From assembly GCF_042684665.1 (NCBI RefSeq), contig NZ_JBHULY010000016.1:124001-188000 (forward strand): a DNA stretch of 64,000 nucleotides, given 5' to 3'. Positions within the stretch are counted from its first letter, which is position 1; each line of letters starts with the position of its first letter. Positions 24,682 to 32,969 of this stretch are shown piece after piece. The notes under the pieces are model-generated. The model was given only the letters and a program-made list of their open reading frames with translations. It was not told the origin of the DNA and searched no databases. The stretch is from Jejuia rubra (GTDB taxonomy: Bacteria; Bacteroidota; Bacteroidia; Flavobacteriales; Flavobacteriaceae). The translations under genes were made by a program, and so were the position numbers.

Positions 24682-25140
24682 ATGAACGATAACTTCGAAA
24701 ATGAGTTCTTCGGTATAGGTATTCAAAACGGAAAAACCCCTGAAAACCTTGGTGTTTTATGGCGTACTGCCCAAAACTTAGGCGCCTGTTTTATTTTCAC
24801 AATTGGAAATCGTTATGCAAAACAAGCTTGTGACACGCATAATGCTGTTAAAGCAATGCCCTATTTTCATTATGAAACGTTTGAGGAATTTTATAAAAAC
24901 CTTCCTAAAGGTGCTAGACTAGTAGGTGTTGAACTTACTGATGAAGCTGAAGATTTGGAAACCTTCCACCACCCAAGACGCTGTGTGTATTTATTGGGTG
25001 CCGAAGATCACGGCCTTCCTAAAAAGGCTATTGAAAAGAGTCATTTTTTAGTAAAGTTTAAATCCCAACTCAGTTTAAATGTTTCAGTTGCGGGGAGTAT
25101 CGTAATGTACGACAGGGGGATTGAAAAACCACGCTCTTAG
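24682..25140 (+). CDS. SpoU/TrmH-family RNA 2'-O-methyltransferase
   Basis: Short single-domain SPOUT methyltransferase, 152 residues. Family motifs are NLGVLWRTAQNLGA (motif 1, about 22-35), YLLGAEDHGLP (motif 2, about 111-121) and SLNVSVAGSIVMYDR (motif 3, about 133-147), which form the knotted SAM site. Probably modifies a tRNA or rRNA ribose; the target cannot be told. Followed by a strong terminator. Confidence 0.85.
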   Translation: MNDNFENEFFGIGIQNGKTPENLGVLWRTAQNLGACFIFTIGNRYAKQACDTHNAVKAMPYFHYETFEEFYKNLPKGARLVGVELTDEAEDLETFHHPRRCVYLLGAEDHGLPKKAIEKSHFLVKFKSQLSLNVSVAGSIVMYDRGIEKPRS

Positions 25141-25150
25141 TATAAAATTA

Positions 25151-25182
25151 AAAAAGGCGGTACAACACTGTACCACCTTTTT
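25151..25182. terminator. Bidirectional intrinsic terminator
   Basis: Stem AAAAAGGCGGTACA (25151-25164), loop ACAC, stem TGTACCACCTTTTT (25169-25182), one mismatch. A-run and T-run on either side allow use from both strands, between the convergent RNA methyltransferase and receiver-glycosyltransferase genes. Confidence 0.85.
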
Positions 25183-25209
25183 AATCACAAAAAACTAAAT
25201 CAGGATGAA

Positions 25210-26406
25210 CTAGCTTCTATGAACCATAGATAGTTCTACCTGATTGCTATCAACCAAATTGTTTTTATTTCTGTTTCTGTACACCCATGCTATTTGTGCC
25301 AATTGCATCACTATTTTAACGGAGTCCTTCATTGATAATTTAGAACCATCAGCATGAATCCAACGCTTTAAAGGTTGCTCACAGATATATTTCTTTGCTT
25401 TTTCATTGCCAAAATGCGCAGACATTCTTTTAAATATTTCAACATCAAAGATCCATTGTGTTACGAATTCCTCCGCAAAAGCCAGCTGGATAACATCCTT
25501 TCTAAAGATTTTAGCTCCACATTGCGTGTCCTTAAAATTCATCCCCAATATTTTCTGGATAATGAAATTTATAGTCATACTGATTATTTTTCTAGCGGAT
25601 TCTTTGGTAATGTTTGCCCCCATCCTCTGGATTCTTGACCCACTAACAATTTTAAAGTCTGAGTTTTCAATAGTGGTAACTAAATCATCAAAATCTTTTA
25701 GATCTGTAGATAAATCGGCATCTAAAAAACCTAAGTAATCTAAATCTTCTTTTTCAGCCATATGCAACATCCCAAGTCTTACCGCTTCGGCCTTTCCTCC
25801 ATTTTTTTCGCAATTATATACTGAAATATAATTTTCACGCCCCTTACTCAAATTATTTAAAACTTCTAACGTGTTATCTTTACTACCATCGTTAACAAAA
25901 CATAAATGATAACCAGAATTTCTATTAATGAATTCAAGAAATTCATCGCTCAACAATCTCTCTTCTTCATTATAACAGGGTATTACAACACCAACACATC
26001 GCTGGTGTATCATCACATCCACATTAGATGCCTTTGCAGTTGTTTTTGGCACCCCAATTAACCGTTTAACCCGAGCGCAAATTTCATTTAAACTCAAAGG
26101 TTTTTTCATGTAATCATTAATACCTAACTCGAATCCTGTTGTTATTATCTTATCTTGAGTATTTCCAGAAAGTATCATAATTGGTATTTGAGAATCCATG
26201 GTCGTTCTGATGTATCGTACGATATCCAGACCCGGAATTTCAGGCATGTTTATATCCACTATTACTAGGTCCGGCTGAAAGGCATCCAGAATGTCAATGG
26301 CTTCTAATGAGCTTGTAGTAACTTCTACCTCGTAACCTAATTCCAGTAGTCTCTTTTGTAATGGCAACAATACTAGTTGTTGATCATCGATAGCTAAAAT
26401 TTTCAT
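25210..26406 (-). CDS. Response regulator receiver domain fused to a GT2 (dolichol-phosphate-mannose-synthase-like) glycosyltransferase
   Basis: Unusual two-domain protein of 398 residues with no membrane segment. Residues 1-about 118 are a CheY-like receiver: acidic Asp7/Asp8, phosphoacceptor Asp51 (VIVDINMP) and Lys101/102. Residues about 138-370 are a family-2 glycosyltransferase: VVIPCYNEEERL, VNDGSKDNT and a DxD metal site at Asp229-Ala-Asp231, with SGSRI and the QCGAKIFRKDV motif of DPM1-type enzymes. A phosphorelay could therefore switch sugar transfer directly. Its upstream region carries a 21-bp-spaced direct repeat also found before the CheY-like gene at 27484. Cognate kinase not in the window. 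Confidence 0.9.
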   Translation of the reverse strand: MKILAIDDQQLVLLPLQKRLLELGYEVEVTTSSLEAIDILDAFQPDLVIVDINMPEIPGLDIVRYIRTTMDSQIPIMILSGNTQDKIITTGFELGINDYMKKPLSLNEICARVKRLIGVPKTTAKASNVDVMIHQRCVGVVIPCYNEEERLLSDEFLEFINRNSGYHLCFVNDGSKDNTLEVLNNLSKGRENYISVYNCEKNGGKAEAVRLGMLHMAEKEDLDYLGFLDADLSTDLKDFDDLVTTIENSDFKIVSGSRIQRMGANITKESARKIISMTINFIIQKILGMNFKDTQCGAKIFRKDVIQLAFAEEFVTQWIFDVEIFKRMSAHFGNEKAKKYICEQPLKRWIHADGSKLSMKDSVKIVMQLAQIAWVYRNRNKNNLVDSNQVELSMVHRS

Positions 26407-26436
26407 AATTAATTGTTTTTGTGATTATTTACAGGA

Positions 26437-26444
26437 CAAAAGTA
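26437..26444 (-). promoter_or_regulatory. -7 box of the receiver-glycosyltransferase gene
   Basis: TACTTTTG on the minus strand matches TAnnTTTG, 31 bp upstream of the start codon. No TTG -33 element at the usual distance, so activation may be needed. Confidence 0.5.
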
Positions 26445-26493
26445 TTGTGATTGATGTAAGAAAAGCTCTATTTTAGCCTAAGATGATATTTTA

Positions 26494-26526
26494 TGTAGAC
26501 GAATGGCGTTTTACTGTAGACGAGTT
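26494..26526. promoter_or_regulatory. Direct-repeat operator TGTAGACGAATG, 21-bp spacing (copy 1)
   Basis: TGTAGACGA at 26494 and again at 26515, exactly 21 bp apart. The first twelve bases (TGTAGACGAATG) are identical to those at 27975 and 27996. It lies in the divergent region between the receiver-glycosyltransferase gene and the truncated membrane-protein gene. Paired 9-bp direct repeats with 12 bp between are the classic target shape of LytTR regulators. No LytTR protein is in the window. Confidence 0.65.
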
Positions 26527-26579
26527 AAACTGGAGTCATTTAATGCTTTATATATCTTTACATTGTCTAAAATTGACTA

Positions 26580-27284
26580 ATGTTGAAACCTACAAATTCA
26601 AATAAGCACTTAATTGCCGCTTTACTAATTGGCATTGCATTTCATGGTACTACCATGTTCTTTACCCTAGAAAGTACTTATGATGCTTTAATCCATTTAT
26701 TTTTTGCGGAACACTATGCTTCTAGTTGGTTTGAGCCTTGGAATTATAAATGGTACACTGGTTTTACTGTAATGAGTTATCCGCCTTTGGTACATCAATC
26801 CATAGGTGCTTTATCTTTTATAGGCGGTTTAAAATTTGGGCTTTTTACTGTTGCGCTTATCAGTATTGTTCTATTTATAACTGGCGCTTATAGGTTTTCC
26901 TTATTAATGACTGCCAACAGAACTGTAGCTGGTTATGCTTCAGTTCTAGCCGCACTGTCTTCTTCGTTTGTAGAGACATTGCATGTATTTGGGCAATTAC
27001 CCAGCATTATTGGCATTTCAGTGTTAATGCATGCCTTACCAGAAATTTACCTTTACCAAGCATGTAAAGTGCTCTATCAGATTTATATACCATTACCATT
27101 TTTGTTTCAGTACGCTCTTCCAGATCAAATGTTGGCAACTGAGCGTCTGGATATATCTTTTTTACTTCAACATGAATATGATTTTCTATCGATGCTACCA
27201 AATCCATTGGGTCTTGGTAATGACTTACTAAATTTGGATGTGTTTTTATCAAAGCAGCAAACAAGTGTTCAGCATATACCATAA
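26580..27284 (+). pseudogene. Truncated large membrane protein (6-pyruvoyl-tetrahydropterin synthase-related/glycosyltransferase-C-like)
   Basis: The first about 158 residues are a good N-terminus of a large polytopic membrane protein: ESTYDALIHLFFAEHYASSWF, KWYTGFTVMSYPPLVHQ and FGQLPSIIGISVLMHALPEIYL, with hydrophobic segments near 13-30, 76-100 and 117-135. The periplasmic DALIHLFFAEHY loop resembles GT-C-type or PTPS-related membrane proteins, which run to many hundreds of residues. After about 27053 the frame continues antisense through an H-NOX gene to 27284 with unrelated, low-quality sequence. It is therefore the stump of a deleted gene. Divergent from the receiver-glycosyltransferase gene, so possibly once its functional partner. 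Confidence 0.75.
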
Positions 27285-27483
27285 GCAAATCATCTACTGA
27301 TATGTCAGTATTTTCACTTAGATGAGAAATTAGCTGAAGCATTTCACTAAACTCATAAGTACCAACGGAAGTATAAATGCCTTCAGACTCTAACTCGGAT
27401 TGATTTATAATTTTATCAACCATTTCCAACCCAAACTTCTCTTCAACCAAATCTAAAAACTCTGTAAATATGATGCCCTTCAT
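27007..27483 (-). pseudogene. H-NOX (haem NO-binding) protein truncated at the C-terminus
   Basis: H-NOX domain that binds haem and senses NO or oxygen. N-terminus MKGIIFTEFLDLVEEKFG is typical. Probable proximal His104 (IHVEVKKIYPDAQLPTF) and the YxSxR propionate-binding motif at Tyr133-Ser135-Arg137 are present. Family members are about 180 residues; here recognisable sequence ends near residue 145 (LGKG) and a 13-residue foreign tail follows. The lost part is the last helix and strands of the fold. The junction near 27048 coincides with the end of the truncated membrane protein on the other strand. It starts directly after a CheY-like gene. Activity is doubtful but not excluded. Confidence 0.82.
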
Positions 27484-27894
27484 TTAAATTTGTTTTAATT
27501 CGTTAATACTCCAATATGCCAATAACTTCTCTATTTTAGAAATATACTCATCATACTTCAAAGGTTTTAAAACATAACCCGCAATTCCAATTTTATAACA
27601 CTCTATCAAATCATTTTGGTTATTAGAAGTAGTTAAAATAATAGTAGGGATGTATTTTAAGACATCATCGTTTTTCAAAATAGTCAAAAACTCAATACCA
27701 TTAAGTTTTGGCATATTCAAATCTAACAAAATAATGTCCGGTAATTCGACTTTCTTGTTTAAAATTTGTAGGGCTTCTTCCCCGTTATTGGCTTCAATAA
27801 TATTATGTGGCAGGTTTAACTTTGAAATTGTTCTGTTCAATTTCATAACCTCAATCATATCATCTTCTATAAGCAATACATTTAAAGTATTCAT
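27484..27894 (-). CDS. Single-domain CheY-like response regulator
   Basis: A 136-residue receiver without output domain: acidic Asp11/Asp12, phosphoacceptor Asp58 (ILLDLNMPK), Thr near 88 and Lys in VLKPLKYDEY. Its stop codon touches the start of the H-NOX gene, so the two are one operon. H-NOX proteins commonly control histidine kinases, so this may have been the relay partner. Upstream are a perfect inverted repeat (27945-27967) and a 21-bp-spaced direct repeat (27975-28007). Confidence 0.9.
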   Translation of the reverse strand: MNTLNVLLIEDDMIEVMKLNRTISKLNLPHNIIEANNGEEALQILNKKVELPDIILLDLNMPKLNGIEFLTILKNDDVLKYIPTIILTTSNNQNDLIECYKIGIAGYVLKPLKYDEYISKIEKLLAYWSINELKQI

Positions 27895-27944
27895 GATATC
27901 TCTCGTATTTAACCCGTGAAGTTAATTAAATTAGGAATCTGAAG

Positions 27945-27967
27945 CCATATCAACGTCGTTGATATGG
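27945..27967. promoter_or_regulatory. Perfect 9-bp inverted repeat upstream of the CheY-like gene
   Basis: CCATATCAA (27945-27953), CGTCG, TTGATATGG (27959-27967). There is no T-run on either side, so it is more likely an operator or an mRNA leader structure than a terminator. Confidence 0.5.
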
Positions 27968-27974
27968 TTTAAAG

Positions 27975-28007
27975 TGTAGACGAATGAACTTTAAGTGTAG
28001 ACGAATG
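27975..28007. promoter_or_regulatory. Direct-repeat operator TGTAGACGAATG, 21-bp spacing (copy 2)
   Basis: TGTAGACGAATG at 27975 and 27996, exactly 21 bp apart, same word and spacing as at 26494/26515. It lies upstream of the CheY-like/H-NOX operon and just past the end of the rubredoxin-protein gene. It links the two signalling genes on either side of the deletion scar to one regulator. Confidence 0.65.
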
Positions 28008-28011
28008 GCTT

Positions 28012-29448
28012 TTATGAAGATATAGATTTCTTCAAAGTTTTCTTCTCAAAGCTACTTTTCGGGGCCTCGCAAAGCGAACATTGGTAATCTTCAGGCAAAT
28101 CTTCAAAAGCTGTGTTTGGTTCAATATTTTGTGTTATATCGCCGTATTTCGCATTGTAAACCGTCATGCATTCCGAACATTGATGCACTTCCTCTTCATA
28201 AGTTTCCTGAACAATGGCTTTTGCTCCCTCTTCAGGGATATTTCCTAATTGCTCAAAATATAATTGGCTCAACTCCATTAACAAACCTGGCAACTCTACT
28301 TTATCCACATCCTGTACATGCATTATATATTCCCGAGTATTGGGATCGAAATTTTTGGCGTACAATAAATTGTAAGTATCCCTAATCACAAAGTTTCCTA
28401 CTGACTCTGGAGTTTTATTCTTTTCAATAACAACAGACGTGAAATTATAGGTATCACTATCATAATTGGTGATACCAAAAGTTAAGCCATAGGTACTTAT
28501 ATCGTTCTGATCAAAATTGGTCACTAAATACTTTTTTAAGCTCAAAGCTTCGGTGTCACTGACAGGAACATGCCAGTTCATTTCTAACATGGAGTGACGT
28601 ACATTGATACCGAATTTACCCAGAAGTTTTTCCCATTGTAATTTGGATTTTTCGGGAATTCCTTTCACGATAAACGACTTCCAAGGCGTAATGGATATTT
28701 TACCAATCTTATTTTCCGAACACAAATCGCACATTGCCTTTAAAAATGGAATGTCATAACGATTGCTCCTCCAATACAGTCCTAACCAATATCGATCAGT
28801 CCCTACCCTATTCATACCTTCATAATACGGGAAAGGGTAAAAGGGGACTTTTAATGGTTTATCCACGGTTCTGTTATTGGTGTCGGCCAAATCGCTTACC
28901 AATTCAAAAACGGTTTCGATGGTTTCTGGCTCCTCAATGAGAATGTCTTCAATGGCCTTTTCAATCTTGTCCATATCCCAACTGTAAATCAAAGCCGGGT
29001 ACATTTGCGTAGTAGCCCAACCCGGAAGTCTTACGTACAAATACCAATAGTCCTCATGCTCTGAAGCGATAAAATTAATATTTCCTGTAAACAAAGGTAC
29101 CAAGCGTTGTTTGGGATCGGTAACGTTAATACGAAGTTTTGGCCTGTATTTAAACTGCTCCAAAACATAAAGGTATCTATCACTGGTAAGCCATGGCGTA
29201 CTGGGGAAAATCTCCGCAGAAACATAGGATGAAGCGATGTTTTCGACACTATCCCGTTTTGGTTTTACAAACTTTATTTTTGGGAACTGATGGAATTTTT
29301 CTTCATTGATAGCTTCAGGAAAAATGATATCCTGCCTCGAACCAAAAGAAATGGCATCAAGCCCCAGGCCTTCCGCAGCCTCGCAAATATATTTCAATTC
29401 TCCTGGTGATACGACACCACCGCCTATCATCAATCTGTATGGTTCCAT
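28012..29448 (-). CDS. Siroheme-less nitrite/sulfite reductase-like protein with C-terminal rubredoxin domain
   Basis: A 478-residue cytosolic protein. Near the N-terminus, GGGVVSPGELKYICEAAEGLG...FGSRQDIIFP matches the ferredoxin-like half-domain of NirA/CysI. A second such half-domain is near 220-260 (YWLGLYWRSNRYDIPFLKAMCDLC). The C-x5-C ... C-x3-C motif that holds the [4Fe-4S]-siroheme centre is missing. The C-terminus is a rubredoxin with Cys424, Cys427, Cys457 and Cys460. Its start overlaps the stop of the NasA fusion by one base, so it belongs to nitrate assimilation. It may be an electron-transfer or scaffold subunit rather than an enzyme; function unknown. Confidence 0.8.
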   Translation of the reverse strand: MEPYRLMIGGGVVSPGELKYICEAAEGLGLDAISFGSRQDIIFPEAINEEKFHQFPKIKFVKPKRDSVENIASSYVSAEIFPSTPWLTSDRYLYVLEQFKYRPKLRINVTDPKQRLVPLFTGNINFIASEHEDYWYLYVRLPGWATTQMYPALIYSWDMDKIEKAIEDILIEEPETIETVFELVSDLADTNNRTVDKPLKVPFYPFPYYEGMNRVGTDRYWLGLYWRSNRYDIPFLKAMCDLCSENKIGKISITPWKSFIVKGIPEKSKLQWEKLLGKFGINVRHSMLEMNWHVPVSDTEALSLKKYLVTNFDQNDISTYGLTFGITNYDSDTYNFTSVVIEKNKTPESVGNFVIRDTYNLLYAKNFDPNTREYIMHVQDVDKVELPGLLMELSQLYFEQLGNIPEEGAKAIVQETYEEEVHQCSECMTVYNAKYGDITQNIEPNTAFEDLPEDYQCSLCEAPKSSFEKKTLKKSISS

Positions 29449-32400
29449 TATGCTAATACTTTTGAATTTTGAAGTATCTCGCGAACTTCTGTTTTACAAC
29501 TGCCACATCCCAAGCCTGCCCCGGTAGTGTTGCAAAGCTTGGTAAAATCGGTACAGCCACCTGCGATGGCCTCTTCAATATTTCCTGCACCCACTTGACT
29601 GCAGGAACAAACGAGTTTGCCTAATACAGGGGCATCATTGAAAGAGCCCCTGAGCAATTTATCCCGCTTGTCGGCCATTTCGATTTTACTTTCAATCATA
29701 CCCTTAAATTCGGCAAATTCATTTTTATCGCCCATTAAAACTGCACCCAAAAGCAAATCGTCCTTGACGATGCACTTCTTATAATATCGCTTTTTGATAT
29801 CTGTGAATATAATTTCTTCATAACTATTATCATTCTCCGGTACGTTGATATCTCCGATACTGCACAGACTCAAATCGTTAAATTTCAATATATTCATCAA
29901 TACAGAACCGTTATATGAGCTACTAATATCTCCTGCAATAAAATTCGCCAAAATATTGGCCTGCTCTTCGGCCGCGGAAGTAATACCAAATAATTGATTA
30001 TTAAATTCAGCTATTTCGCCAATGGCAAAAATGTCCGGATGGGAGGACTGCAAATGCTGATTTACTTTTACACCTCGGCTACATGCAATACCGTTGGACC
30101 TGGCAATCTCTACATTAGGAATCGTACCAATAGCATAAACGATGGCATTGGCCGTTATGGATTTTCCACTTTTTAAATTGATATTCAATTCTCCCGTATC
30201 CTCATCATCAAAAACGGTACTTACCTCATTATCGAAATAAATCTGAATACCCCGCTCCTGTACGTCCAAAGCCAGCAATTTGCTGGACACCTTATCCAAT
30301 TGACGCTCCATCAAACGCGATGCACGTTGGATAATAGTGATTCTTGCATTTTTATGTTTCATGGCGGCAGCCAGTTCCAAACCAAGCAATCCACCGCCAA
30401 CAATCACCACATGCTGTTCCTCAGGCGGTAACCCAGTAGCATCCAAATAGGCTTTGAATTTATCAGCATCGGATTTATTACGCATGGTGAAACGACCTGG
30501 TAAATCAATTTGTACATCTCTCGGAATAAAGGCACGACTCCCCGTTGCCAGAATTAATTTATCAAAACTATGGGTAACCCCCTTACTATCAGTAACCGTC
30601 TTATTTTCTCTATCGATGTTAACAATATAGGTTTCTGGATACAAATTGACATCAAGTTTATTGAGTTCTTTCTCCTTGATTTTCAGCAGTTGTTCCCAGG
30701 TCAATTCCTCCGTTACATATTCAGGCAACAACACTCTGTTATAAAATAAATGCGACTCTTTAGAAAATACGTGCATCTCGTCCAACTCATTCTGCTCTCG
30801 ATAGTTTTGAACAAATCTAAAAGCCGCCGCTCCTGCCCCGGCAATAATGATTTTCTCTTTAGGTTTAGAGTATTTCGACACCGAAACTCGAGTAAATTTA
30901 AAGTCCGGTTCCTTGGAAGTAGGGTCCACATGGGTGTTGGTCAAGTTATTGGCCCTGTTCAGATTACTTTGTAACAGTTTGCCCCAATGCATTGGTAAAA
31001 ACACTACGCCTTTTTTTATACTTTCAGTAACGCTAGCGCGTACTCTAACAGTACCATTTTCACCTTTAATTTCAGTAATATCCCCATCCTTAATCTTGTA
31101 TAGGAAAGCATCAACGGGGTTGATTTCCAAAACAGGCTTTGGATAATGCGTCTTTAATCGCGATACTTTACCCGTTTTGGTCATGGTATGCCATTGGTCC
31201 CGAACCCTACCAGTAGTTAAAATAAGTGGGTAATCCGGATTGGGTTGGACTGAGGTATTTTCAATGGTACTCGGTAGATTAAACTGAGCCTTCCGCGAAG
31301 GCGTGTAAAACTTTTTATCTTGAAACAGCCTAGGAGTGCCCTGGTGTCTGTGTTCCGGCACAGGCCATTGAAAGGTGCCTTCAGTCTTCAATCTATCATA
31401 ATTCAGGAAAGATACATCAATGTTGGTGCCTTTGGTCATAGAAGCGTACTCGTCATAAACCTCGCTCGAGCTATTAAAATTAAAGCCTCTAAAACCCATT
31501 CGTCGTGCAAAATCGCAGAAGATTTCAACATCGGGACGTGCCTCTCCGGGAGGATCTATTTCTTTGGGCAAATAGGAAATGCGCCTTTCAGAATTAGTCA
31601 TTGTGCCTTCCTTCTCAAGCCAAGCTGCAGCCGGCAGTACCAAATCCGCATGGGCAACGGTGTCCGATTTATGTGAAATATCCTGAACCACCACAAATTT
31701 GGCATTTTTCATGGCTTTTTCAACACGATTCAAATTTGGAAGACTCACCAAAGGATTAGTACAGGCTATCCAAACAGCTTTTAATTTTCCGCTTTCAAGG
31801 GCATCAAACATCTCAGTGGCAGTCAATCCAGGTTTGGGGTTGATTTTATCTACACCCCAAAACTGGGCCACCTCACGACGGTGCTCTTCGTTCATTAAAT
31901 CCTTGTGCACTGCCAGCAAGTTTGCCATGCCTCCTACTTCGCGACCTCCCATCGCATTAGGCTGTCCGGTTAAGGAAAAAGGACCAGCCCCAGGTTTACC
32001 AACTTGCCCAGTAATTAGAGACAAATTTAGAAGCGATACATTCTTATCAGTACCAACCACACTTTGGTTAAGGCCCATGGCCCACATACTGATAAATCCT
32101 TTGGAAAGGCCAATCAGATCGGCCGCCTTTTGAATGTCCTTTTCTGGAACACCACAAATTTTGGAAGCCTGTTTTAGAGACGTTTTAAAAATTAAATTCT
32201 TATAATCCTGAAAACCTTCGGTATAATTATTAATGAACTTCTCATCTATTAGCCCACGTTTGTACAAACAACGCCCAATGGCATTGTACAGCACCACATC
32301 CGTTCCTGGAAGTAACTGCAAGTGCAAATCTGCAAAGTTGGCAGTATCCGTTTTTCTCGGGTCCACCACGATTATTTTTACATCCGGGTTTTCTTCTTTA

Positions 32401-32969
32401 TGTTTTTCAAGTCGTCTGAACAAAATAGGGTGACACCAAGCAGGATTAGCTCCTGTAATGAGAAAGGTATCGGCCAATTCAATATCCTCATAGGAAACGG
32501 GTACGCTATCCTCTCCAAATGTTTTTTTATAACCGACCACGGCTGAACTCATGCACAGTCGTGAGTTTGTGTCAATATTGTTGGTGCCAATAAAACCTTT
32601 GGTCAATTTATTGGCGATGTAGTATTCCTCTGTTAAACTTTGTCCAGACACATAAAAACCAACACTATCAGGACCATGCTTTTTGATAATAGATTTAAAA
32701 ACGCTGGCAGCTCGGTCTAGAGCATCATCCCAACTCACACGCTCACGGGGATGGGATCGGCTCCATCGCATTTCGGGATACAAAATCCTATCGGAAGTAT
32801 CGTTGGCCACATAATGCAAATTCATGCCCTTGGAACACAGCATGCCCTTGTTTACAGGGTGATCTTTATCGCCTTCAACAAAAACCTTATCATTGCTGTC
32901 CTTTTTAACAATAATGCCACAGCCAACACCGCAGTAGGAACAGGTTGTTTTCACTTCACTTTTTATCAT
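29448..32969 (-). CDS. nasA: Assimilatory nitrate reductase fused to NAD(P)H oxidoreductase and Bfd-type [2Fe-2S] domain
   Basis: A 1173-residue cytosolic enzyme that could reduce nitrate with NAD(P)H on one chain. Residues 1-about 690 are a NasA-type molybdopterin domain: [4Fe-4S] ligands Cys10, Cys13, Cys17 and Cys45, and Mo ligand Cys139 in SRLCMSSAV. There is no Tat signal, in contrast to NapA. Residues about 700-1080 are a NirB-type FAD/NAD oxidoreductase (IIIAGAGAAAFRFV; VVIVGGGLLGLELAAAM). The last about 60 residues hold a Bfd-like cluster (CSCSQ and CGSC). The electron path would be NAD(P)H, FAD, 2Fe-2S, 4Fe-4S, Mo. Next gene overlaps by one base. Confidence 0.92.
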   Translation of the reverse strand: MIKSEVKTTCSYCGVGCGIIVKKDSNDKVFVEGDKDHPVNKGMLCSKGMNLHYVANDTSDRILYPEMRWSRSHPRERVSWDDALDRAASVFKSIIKKHGPDSVGFYVSGQSLTEEYYIANKLTKGFIGTNNIDTNSRLCMSSAVVGYKKTFGEDSVPVSYEDIELADTFLITGANPAWCHPILFRRLEKHKEENPDVKIIVVDPRKTDTANFADLHLQLLPGTDVVLYNAIGRCLYKRGLIDEKFINNYTEGFQDYKNLIFKTSLKQASKICGVPEKDIQKAADLIGLSKGFISMWAMGLNQSVVGTDKNVSLLNLSLITGQVGKPGAGPFSLTGQPNAMGGREVGGMANLLAVHKDLMNEEHRREVAQFWGVDKINPKPGLTATEMFDALESGKLKAVWIACTNPLVSLPNLNRVEKAMKNAKFVVVQDISHKSDTVAHADLVLPAAAWLEKEGTMTNSERRISYLPKEIDPPGEARPDVEIFCDFARRMGFRGFNFNSSSEVYDEYASMTKGTNIDVSFLNYDRLKTEGTFQWPVPEHRHQGTPRLFQDKKFYTPSRKAQFNLPSTIENTSVQPNPDYPLILTTGRVRDQWHTMTKTGKVSRLKTHYPKPVLEINPVDAFLYKIKDGDITEIKGENGTVRVRASVTESIKKGVVFLPMHWGKLLQSNLNRANNLTNTHVDPTSKEPDFKFTRVSVSKYSKPKEKIIIAGAGAAAFRFVQNYREQNELDEMHVFSKESHLFYNRVLLPEYVTEELTWEQLLKIKEKELNKLDVNLYPETYIVNIDRENKTVTDSKGVTHSFDKLILATGSRAFIPRDVQIDLPGRFTMRNKSDADKFKAYLDATGLPPEEQHVVIVGGGLLGLELAAAMKHKNARITIIQRASRLMERQLDKVSSKLLALDVQERGIQIYFDNEVSTVFDDEDTGELNINLKSGKSITANAIVYAIGTIPNVEIARSNGIACSRGVKVNQHLQSSHPDIFAIGEIAEFNNQLFGITSAAEEQANILANFIAGDISSSYNGSVLMNILKFNDLSLCSIGDINVPENDNSYEEIIFTDIKKRYYKKCIVKDDLLLGAVLMGDKNEFAEFKGMIESKIEMADKRDKLLRGSFNDAPVLGKLVCSCSQVGAGNIEEAIAGGCTDFTKLCNTTGAGLGCGSCKTEVREILQNSKVLA

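Noticed and set aside
27054..27284. Residues after 158 of the plus-strand membrane protein as genuine protein
   Set aside because: They are antisense to a clearly recognisable H-NOX gene and lack the hydrophobic pattern expected of the family.
30713..32133. Long plus-strand frames opposite the nasA fusion
   Set aside because: They are antisense shadows of a well-conserved enzyme and show no signal peptide, domain or start context.
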